From Allium sativum (lineage: Eukaryota > Streptophyta > Magnoliopsida > Asparagales > Amaryllidaceae), in contig CM060912.1 in the NCBI GenBank assembly GCA_030737875.1, forward strand, positions 876,765,199 through 876,829,198: a DNA stretch of 64,000 bases, read 5' to 3'. The stretch's first letter is position 1. Each line of letters begins with the position of its first letter. Below are positions 57,515 to 64,000 of the stretch, piece by piece. The translations under genes were made by a program, and so were the position numbers. The notes under the pieces were generated by a model, which was given only the letters and a program-made list of their open reading frames with translations, ran no database searches and was not told the DNA's origin.

Positions 57515-57914
57515 ACCTGGAGTTTATTGTTTTAACCTAAACTCTGGGTGTCCCTATTTTCCACACGGGCAGCTAGTAGTTTTGGTTTTGCAGATTTATA
57601 TTCACAGGGTCCTGATTTACAGCTGGAATGATGCTCGGAAAGCTCTGTATCCGTGCATTACTTCTAGTTGTGTTTTTGTATTATTTTCCGCTGCAATGTA
57701 TTTAAATGTAATTTAAATCTCTGATATTTTCTGTGTAATTTATTCATTTATACTCTGTATATTCTTGTATCTGATGGAATTGTTGTAATAACAATGAAAT
57801 GTTCTTCCGTCTGCGTTCTGATTTGTCCTGTTCTCAAAACGATCAGGGGTTTCGAACGGTCTTAGTCGGTTTAACGATCGATCCAGATCGAGCGAAATTC
57901 CTTGCCGTTACAGT

Positions 57915-57926
57915 TGGTATCAGAGC
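57915..57926 (+). other. B primer-binding site (tRNA-Met initiator)
   Basis: TGGTATCAGAGC, two bases after the LTR end at 57912. Confidence 0.92.
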
Positions 57927-57986
57927 TTTGGTTTACAGAGCTCGAGAACAAGACACATTATAACCAAACGAAAGAATTCATCAGAT

Positions 57987-58007
57987 ATTGGATTAGTAAT
58001 ATCCAAT
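57987..58007 (+). other. B leader hairpin H3, first copy
   Basis: Perfect 7-bp stem ATTGGAT/ATCCAAT, loop TAGTAAT (the same loop as C). Confidence 0.7.
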
Positions 58008-58026
58008 TAGAATGACTCGTTAGAGA

Positions 58027-58045
58027 TAGGATCGGTAGTATCCTA
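58027..58045 (+). other. B leader hairpin H3, second copy
   Basis: Perfect 6-bp stem TAGGAT/ATCCTA, loop CGGTAGT, 19 bases after the first. B therefore carries the motif twice. Confidence 0.7.
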
Positions 58046-58668
58046 GAACGAGTGTGAAGAGTATATTTTTCAAATGAAAACAATTTTGTTTTGAAATTTA
58101 AATCGTTTTAAACGTATTTGAATATTTATTTATTATGAATATGGACAATCGAGTATATAAAGATTTTGCGTATACGCGTCATGAACATATATTCGAAGTT
58201 TTAATATACTGGATAGATATAGAATCACACTCTAGTTGCCCGGAGATGATGTTGATAATGACCATGGCATTATCAATATTTATATTCATGTTTCGAAGGT
58301 GTGATATCTATATATTTCCATTAGACTGGTGTGAGAACCAAAACTAATATAGCTAGAATACATTGTTGTGAATTGGCATCAAAAACATGATTTTTTGAAT
58401 ATATCAAAATTATGAATTTGGAACTCTAATCCACTAATTGATTGATGGTTGTGTTGTTTGTTTATTTATTTGTTTAATAATTTTGAACCATTTAGCCTAA
58501 TTGAATCAAATAGTGAATTGTATTGAAAATTGGTCGCATTTGCTTGCATATACATGTACTTACATTGAACAGGTCATAGCAAGGAGGCTAGAGCAGAGAA
58601 TAAAATTTGTTTTCCCGACAAATAGGTACATGTTAACTACAATTTATTGTTTTGTTTGGGTGATGATG

Positions 58669-58860
58669 ATTTTATGAGCCTATTGGCTAGCCGCTTGGCT
58701 TTTTCTTTTTCATTTTGAGATCAGAAGGCCTGTATGGCAATTTCGGGATTTTCCCGTGGCTCCCGGTGCAGGGGAGGTTATGGAGAAATTTTTCGAAAAT
58801 TCCGGGTGTTAGCCAAATTTTTGAAGAATTTGAAAATTCTCAAAAATTGAAAAGTTGGAG
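58669..58860 (+). repeat. Shared module in B interior
   Basis: TTTTATGAGCC, GGCTAGCCGCTTGGC, a CTTTTTC run, AGAAGGCCTGTATGGCAA, GGGATTTTCCCGTGGCTCCC, GGGGAGGTTATGGAGAAA and TTCCGGGTGTTAG. In B it is seen only in the interior, not in the LTR. Confidence 0.7.
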
Positions 58861-58937
58861 AATGGAAGCCAGATCGAACGTAGAGTTGATTAATCAAACC
58901 ACTTTCGACTTTGTTCCTTTTCGGGGACGAAAAGTTT

Positions 58938-58951
58938 TAAGTGGGGGAGAT
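58938..58951 (+). other. B polypurine tract
   Basis: TTAAGTGGGGGAGAT directly before TGTAACAACCCG, preceded by GGGGACGAAAAG. Confidence 0.88.
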
Positions 58952-59139
58952 TGTAACAACCCGAAAATCTGGGCCAGTTTAAAAATTTTATTTTGGCAAT
59001 TTTAACGAATTTTGAATATTTAAAATGAATTATTTTAAATAAAATCGACGAAAAATTAATTTTGAGTAGAATTCGACGTATATATTTATATACGTCGTCA
59101 TTAGAATATAAATAATTATATATATTTATAAAAGGAAAT

Positions 59140-59460
59140 TGAAAATGGCGCGGTAGTTCGATAATTCGATTTCAAACTTCAATTGAATGTACCGGGTGCA
59201 AAACAATCCGGATTTTAGTGAAACAAAAAATAATGGAATCTAATTGAGAATATCTTTCCAACAAATCCGAAAAATTGAGATTTCATAGCAGGGATCAAAA
59301 GATACGACCAGTAGAAAATTCTGAATAGTCGTTATGGAATTCAGGCCCTTAAAAATAGACATTTTGCAAATGACTTCGGATTTCGACGAAACCACTTTTG
59401 TTGGATCCGTGATGTAAAATTTTTGCTAGATTTCAAATTTCATAATTTTTCGATTCAATA
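59140..59460 (+). repeat. Conserved U3 module, copy 1 (B right LTR)
   Basis: GAAAATGGCGCGGTAGTTCG, ACTTCAATTGAATGTACCGG, ATATCTTTCCAACAAATCCG, ATTGAGATTTCATAG and a GAAACCACTTTTGTTGGATC block. A diverged second version lies 3.3 kb downstream (62455-62700: GCGGCAGTTCGTGAATTTCG, GAGCTTTCCAATGAATATTAG). C (48475-48720), F (7536-7770 minus) and A also carry it. Confidence 0.65.
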
Positions 59461-59869
59461 TGTGAGCGTGGCAAAGGAAAACGCGTTTGACCAGTTTCAG
59501 TCGATTTTAATCGACTGGAAAATGGTCATTTTTCCACGGTCTCAGAATTCGATGAAACTAGTTTTGTTAGGACCGTATCGTCAATACGAAGGTAGAAAAT
59601 ATTTTTTTGGGATTTATAGAGTTAGTATGTGACCCCGGTAAATTGAAATGCGCGTTCAAATTCAATATATAGAGTTATATGTTGATTTTAACGGAAACTG
59701 ATCGAAACGATCGAATCAGCTTACGATACATATCCCATTGTGTTCGGAATGGGGGTGAAACGCTATGGACGACAGGTGGTGGGCCTCATTTCGAGGTCGA
59801 AATAAAAAGTCACCTTTTTGAAATTTATTTAATTAAATAAAAAAAATCTCTTCCCCTTATCTCCTCTGC

Positions 59870-60333
59870 CCCCCCCCCCCCCCCCCACTTTATACTTCAG
59901 ATCGATCAGAAGAAAAATAAAAAAAATAAAAACCCCGATCGAGCTTCTGGATCCCGCCGCTCCTCCCATCCTCCGCGCCGTCCAATCACGCCCCCTCATC
60001 ACCTCAGGCGATCAACGCCCGCCCCTCCGCCTCGTCTTCTCCTCCAGCGCGATCGATTAGAGCCCCTCACTGAATCGCGAGCCAAGCCCGCATCGCCACC
60101 CACGCTGACACGCCACCGTGGCTCCGCCCCGCCTTCCGCAGCCTCCCACTACCATGATAACCACCCACGCCCCCTCTTTTCCTCCTTCTCCTCCTTCGCG
60201 ACATCGCAGCCCCCCTGCCTTGAACCTGCACCAAAACCCAAACCCTTCCCCGATGCCGATTGGCTGAAGCCACCAGCGAGCTCCAACACCTCCGGCGATA
60301 TCCGACAGCACTCCTCCATCTCCGTTAGCAAAT
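59870..60333 (+). other. C/G-rich exon-like island in B right LTR
   Basis: Unlike the rest of the window this 460 bp is C-rich, with a 22-base C-run near 59868-59888 and frequent CCGCC/CTCC. It looks like a plant 5' leader and ends AGCAAAT|GTGAGTTTGC at 60334. No domain in any frame; overlapping minus frames are shadows. It may be captured host promoter/leader sequence or the LTR's own first exon. The left LTR has lost it. Confidence 0.4.
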
Positions 60334-60335
60334 GT
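60334..60335 (+). other. Candidate 5' splice donor in B right LTR
   Basis: AAAT|GTGAGTTTGC matches the plant donor consensus well. The matching acceptor (57593 in the left LTR) maps to about 64,965, outside the window, for an interval of about 4.6 kb. Confidence 0.45.
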
Positions 60336-60621
60336 GAGTTTGCTTTTGCATTTTATTATTTATTTTCTATGAGAAATAAAATAAAGAAATGATTTTTATA
60401 TAGTGGCGAATATAAAGATTTGATCTTTATATTATAGAGAGTTCAAAATATAATTTTTATTATATGTAGAAGTTAAAAATATAATTTTTATCGCATGTAA
60501 AGGTTGAAAATATAATTTTCATATTATATAGATAATAAAGATGTGATCTTTATAGCGAGGAAATAAAAATTCGATCTTTATATAAGAAGCAGAAATGTAA
60601 AAATAGAATTTTTATCAATAT

Positions 60622-60860
60622 AGGAGCGAAGTAAAAATTCGATTTTTATATATTGAATAGCAAAGTAAAAATTCGATTTTTATATATTGAATAGCAAAGT
60701 AAAAATTCAATTTTTATATATTGAATAGCAAAGTAAAAATTCGATTTTTATATATTGAATAGCAAAGTAAAAATTCGATTATTATATATTGAATAGCAAA
60801 GTAAAAATTCAATTGTTATATATTGAATAGCGAAGTAAAAATGTGATATTTATATATGTA
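60622..60860 (+). repeat. 34-bp tandem dyad repeat (B right LTR)
   Basis: About seven units of GAATAGCAAAGTAAAAATTC plus GATTTTTATATATT; the core AAAAAT-TCG-ATTTTT is an inverted repeat. It starts 290 bp after the candidate donor. Confidence 0.9.
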
Positions 60861-63800
60861 GTGGCTACGGGCAACAAAAGTGACAAAAGGTGAGAACAAC
60901 GAAGATTTCTATAAATGAAGTGTCGTGGAGTTGGGGTAGCTTTTGGTGAGAACTTCTCACTCAAATTTCTTTCTCTAGTTATATATATATATATATATAC
61001 TAGGATGCAGACGGTGCTTAGCAGCACCCGACACCCGTCATCCACAGACCATGGATAGCTTGTTTGTTTAATTGATGTGTTGTGAAATTTGTTTGTGTTG
61101 TTGATGTGAAATCGATAATAAAATGTGGATGTGTTGAAATAAGTTAATTATCGTTAAAAATATAATTTTTAACGTGAATATGAATAAAGGAATATTTATA
61201 AACGAATCGGCCGATTTGTTTATATACACTGATTTGACTGATATTGATTGGGTCGATAAATTTTACACATCGCCCAACTGCACAAATAAAAATCTGCGTT
61301 TGTTGATTTGAAACCCCACACGGGTGTTGGGATGATATTTGGCGCACACTAATCCCAATTATTTAATTGTATGTCGATCGATTGGTCGACAGGCTGTGTA
61401 AGCGTTAATTATTCATATTTGATGCTTATGCAGTTGTGTGGTGCACTTTGGATGATGGTTGATTGTTTGTCATTGCTATTATATACATGTGTTGTGTGGA
61501 ATCCATATAACTAACATTATATGGTGATTGATTGGGCCTCATTCCAATCGGGAAAATAATGAATATTATAAAAGAAAATTCATGTGTTGAATATAAAAAT
61601 AGTCATGTGTTGACGATGTTCATGAGTTGAAACTATTGATGTGTTGAGTGAAATATTTTATACAATAAAATTTACTTCTTTATCATATTTAAAATTAGAA
61701 CTACTTCACGGTGGAGTCTAATTAAAAATCAAACGGTAGATACCATGATTTTATAAAATATTTTACATAACAAAAATAGTCGTGTGTTGAAAGAAATATA
61801 GATTCATGTGTTGAATAGAATATATATTCATTTGTTGAATAGAATAAGGAAGTTTTTGAAAAATATAAAGCCGTGTTGATTAGAGATGCGCTATTTTGTC
61901 GTGAACGATATTTATATCGATTTTATTCGTTTTATAATGAATATTGAAAAGTGATTTCAAAATTTAATATTTTGAAATGAAATTCAAATTAAATTAGATA
62001 AAAATCTAAATTGAAATTTTATTGAATCAATTTGAAATGAATTCGAATCAAATAGAAAATGAATTTGATTCGAATTGAATAGAAAGTGAATTTGAATTCA
62101 AATTGAATAGAAACCGAATTTGAATTTGAACTGAATAGAAATGAATTCAAATTGAATTAAATTGAAATTGAATTAAAAACGAATTGAAATCGTTTTGAAT
62201 GAAATTTAAAACGAACTAAAATTGAATTGAAATCAATTTGAAATGAATTCGAATTGAATTAAATAGAAGGTAAATTCAAATTGAATTGAATTGAAACGAA
62301 TTAGAATTAGAATTGAATTGAAACGAATTTGAATTCGAATTAGATAAAATTGAAATGAATTCGAATTGAATTGAAATCAAATCGATTTGAAATTGAAGAT
62401 GAAGTTGAAATTGTTTTGAAATGAATTTAGAACTATATATTATATATATAATGGCCTGAATAGAACGCGCCGCGCCGCGGCAGTTCGTGAATTTCGACCA
62501 TTGACTTCGAATTGACGTTGCGGGAGATCCGACCGTCGGATTCTCCTAAAAACGGAACCGTTGGGTTCGTATCGAAAAGAGCTTTCCAATGAATATTAGA
62601 AATTTGAAATCTAACGGTTGGATTTGGAATTATGTCCAAATCAAGTTTGGAAAAGGTCGCTGTAAGTGCAGTTCGATGGCCGTTGATGGAAATCGACTGT
62701 ACGGGCCTTGATAAAATTATTAAAAATATCAATAATTTGTGTAAAATCATAAGAAATGATTTAGGAAAAATTGAGCTGAAGAATTCCACATTTGAAAAGA
62801 TAAAAATAGATTTTTATCGAAATGAACTAGTTTTGAACTAGAATTAAAATAAATAAATTGAATTTGAAAGTGATTTTAAAAACAATCAATATTCCCAATA
62901 CGTGGATTGGACTGGAGTTGAATCGAAATTATCTTCGGAATATTTCGACGTTGGATTTCGTGACTATACAGATATTTTTATGGGAATTTGAAAGATATAT
63001 TTTATATCGTTATTTCCAATACAATATTTGTTGGTTTCAGAATTTGATATTGAATATAAGCCGGTATATTTTCTATTTAGAGCCTTGTATTTAATATCGA
63101 ATGTGATTTGGGTTTGTTGTGAATCGTGTTTTAGATGACATTGGTTCTTTAACCCAGTTAAAGGAAGAATATTGATTTTTGAAAGGATTAAAACTAAGTG
63201 GAGTTTTAATGAATCTTTAATTAGATTAAAATGTGAATTGATAATTTAAATTATCAAATCTGAAAAGTGATCGAGAGTGGAGTATCACCAGTGTTGCTCC
63301 CAAGCGATAGTTAAATCTGTAATTAGATTTGAACGTGAAATGGTAATTAATTTTACCGATAACACCGTGGTGTTAGGTATGGAGTATTACCAGTTTTGCT
63401 CCATGGGATGAATAGGTTGGGATTGGGAAATAAAATAAATAATTACTTCGGTGTGGTTCGCTAATCCCGACTAGTTTGAAATGATATCCAAAGGAAGATT
63501 AAAGAATAAATTTAGAAGAATTTATCTTGGATAAAATTAATGGGAACCTTTCCCTAAGAATGTGATTTCATGAATAAAAGGATATTCTGAATTGGAATGA
63601 GGCGTTTGTTGAGTTTGTGTAATATTTGTTTATCATATACGTGGGTTATTCAGAAAGGCCGGGTTTTCACCCATTCTGAACAACCGATTCGACGAGATGT
63701 CGAAGATGAAGACGGTGGTTGAAGACCAGAAGTCTTCAGATCGTTTGGGTGATTACTGATGATCTCGATTGGGCTGTACACCCAAGATGAGGGAAATAGT

Positions 63801-64000
63801 TGGTGGTCGTCCAGAAGTACTTGGAGATGGATGGATATGCGAGGAAAGTGCCTCCGGTTTCGTTCAGACCCAGAACGAACTTGTAAATGGATTGTGTGTC
63901 TGACATTGGATTTTATTCTGTGTTGATTGATCTCTATTAAATATACATCTGTTTGGCGGCGGAGAATTTATTCTCTTGCTTAACGCCCTTCTTTGAGACG

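Larger units (their letters stand above)
54438..57912 (+). repeat. B left LTR, 3' piece
   Basis: 3,475 bp aligned with 61805-64000 and beyond of the right LTR. Contents: GAATTGAAAT-type repeat (54640-55060), second U3-module copy (55080-55450), H4 (56392-56419), H1 (56487-56507), H5 (56590-56603), H2 (57501-57514), acceptor TTTTGCAG ending 57593, CCGCTG block (57692) and the end CCGTTACA at 57912. The 118-codon minus-strand frame at 55061-55417 recurs in the right LTR only because the LTRs are duplicates. Confidence 0.9.
57913..58951 (+). mobile_element. Element B internal region, non-coding
   Basis: 1,039 bp. Primer site at 57915-57926, two leader hairpins, AT-rich tract, shared module (58669-58860) and polypurine tract. 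The 70- and 96-codon frames here have no domain. Confidence 0.9.
30981..64000 (+). mobile_element. Element B: giant-LTR non-autonomous retrotransposon (right end outside window)
   Basis: The left LTR starts TGTAACAACCTG at 30981, the interior is 57913-58951, and the right LTR starts TGTAACAACCCG at 58952 and is cut by the window end. Mapping the left-LTR end onto the right copy (offset 7,372) predicts an end near 65,284, so the LTR is about 6.3 kb and the interior 1.04 kb. The left LTR is interrupted by C and has lost about 2 kb. The expected TSD is CCACT (30976-30980), to be found after the right end. Confidence 0.88.
58952..64000 (+). repeat. B right (3') LTR, cut by window end
   Basis: About 5.05 of an estimated 6.33 kb. 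In order: conserved U3 module copy 1 (59140-59460), C/G-rich island (59870-60333) with a donor at 60334, TAAAAATTCGATTTTTATAT tandem repeat (60622-60860), a 2-kb AT-rich stretch, GAATTGAAAT repeat (62015-62440), U3 module copy 2 (62455-62830), hairpins H4 and H1 near 63755-63879. The expected H2, acceptor and LTR end lie beyond the window. Confidence 0.9.

Noticed and set aside
60057..60331. Three overlapping minus-strand frames, Gly/Arg-rich
   Set aside because: Shadows of the C-rich island on the other strand; composition effect.

Overview
The window is plant nuclear DNA, and almost all of it is nested LTR retrotransposons. The evidence is plant-type primer-binding sites complementary to initiator tRNA-Met (TGGTATCAGAGC), polypurine tracts, TG...CA long terminal repeats, 5-bp target-site duplications (TSDs), and remnants of a Ty3/gypsy chromovirus polyprotein. 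I found no intact host protein gene, rRNA, tRNA or CRISPR. The species cannot be named from the sequence.

Layout. (1) 1-3749 is non-repetitive-looking AT-rich flank with a few weak exon-like stretches on the minus strand. (2) Element E (minus strand, probably copia-type) supplies a 3' LTR (3750-4076 plus 24384-27257) and part of its non-coding interior (27258-29921). (3) Its LTR was hit by A, a 7.0-kb solo LTR (minus, 4077-24378, TSD CTGCC). A was hit in turn by F (minus, 5128-18393, TSD TTCTC), a complete 13.3-kb element with 6.0-kb LTRs and only 1.3 kb of interior. (4) E's interior was hit by G (minus LTR, starts 29922). G was hit by B (plus, starts 30981 and runs past the window end). B's left LTR was hit by C (plus, about 31862-54437), whose left end was lost in a deletion. 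C's left LTR was hit by D (plus, 35337-46668, TSD GTTAT), a chromovirus with 3.6-kb LTRs and a broken protease-RT-RNaseH-integrase-chromodomain reading frame.

A, B, C, F and G form a related set (families A/B/G and C/F): very long LTRs (6.0-7.0 kb), interiors of 1.0-1.3 kb where visible (B, C, F), no coding capacity, and the tRNA-Met primer site used by D-type chromoviruses. They look like non-autonomous large retrotransposon derivatives mobilised by chromovirus proteins.

The most interesting observations come from comparing the copies. The LTRs share a candidate intron: a GTGAG donor mid-LTR (seen in A, B, C, D and F) and a conserved pyrimidine/TTTTRCAG acceptor near the 3' end (seen in all six). 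Several short hairpins are kept with compensatory base changes between families, in the LTR and next to the primer site. D's LTR carries a tandemly duplicated 101-bp structure whose three stems covary. Each family fills the same intron-like interval with a different dyad-rich tandem repeat. F has a doubled primer-binding-site region, and a block that lies in the interior of B and C also lies inside the LTRs of C and F, suggesting LTR growth by absorbing internal sequence. All comparisons were made by eye; identities and ages were not computed.
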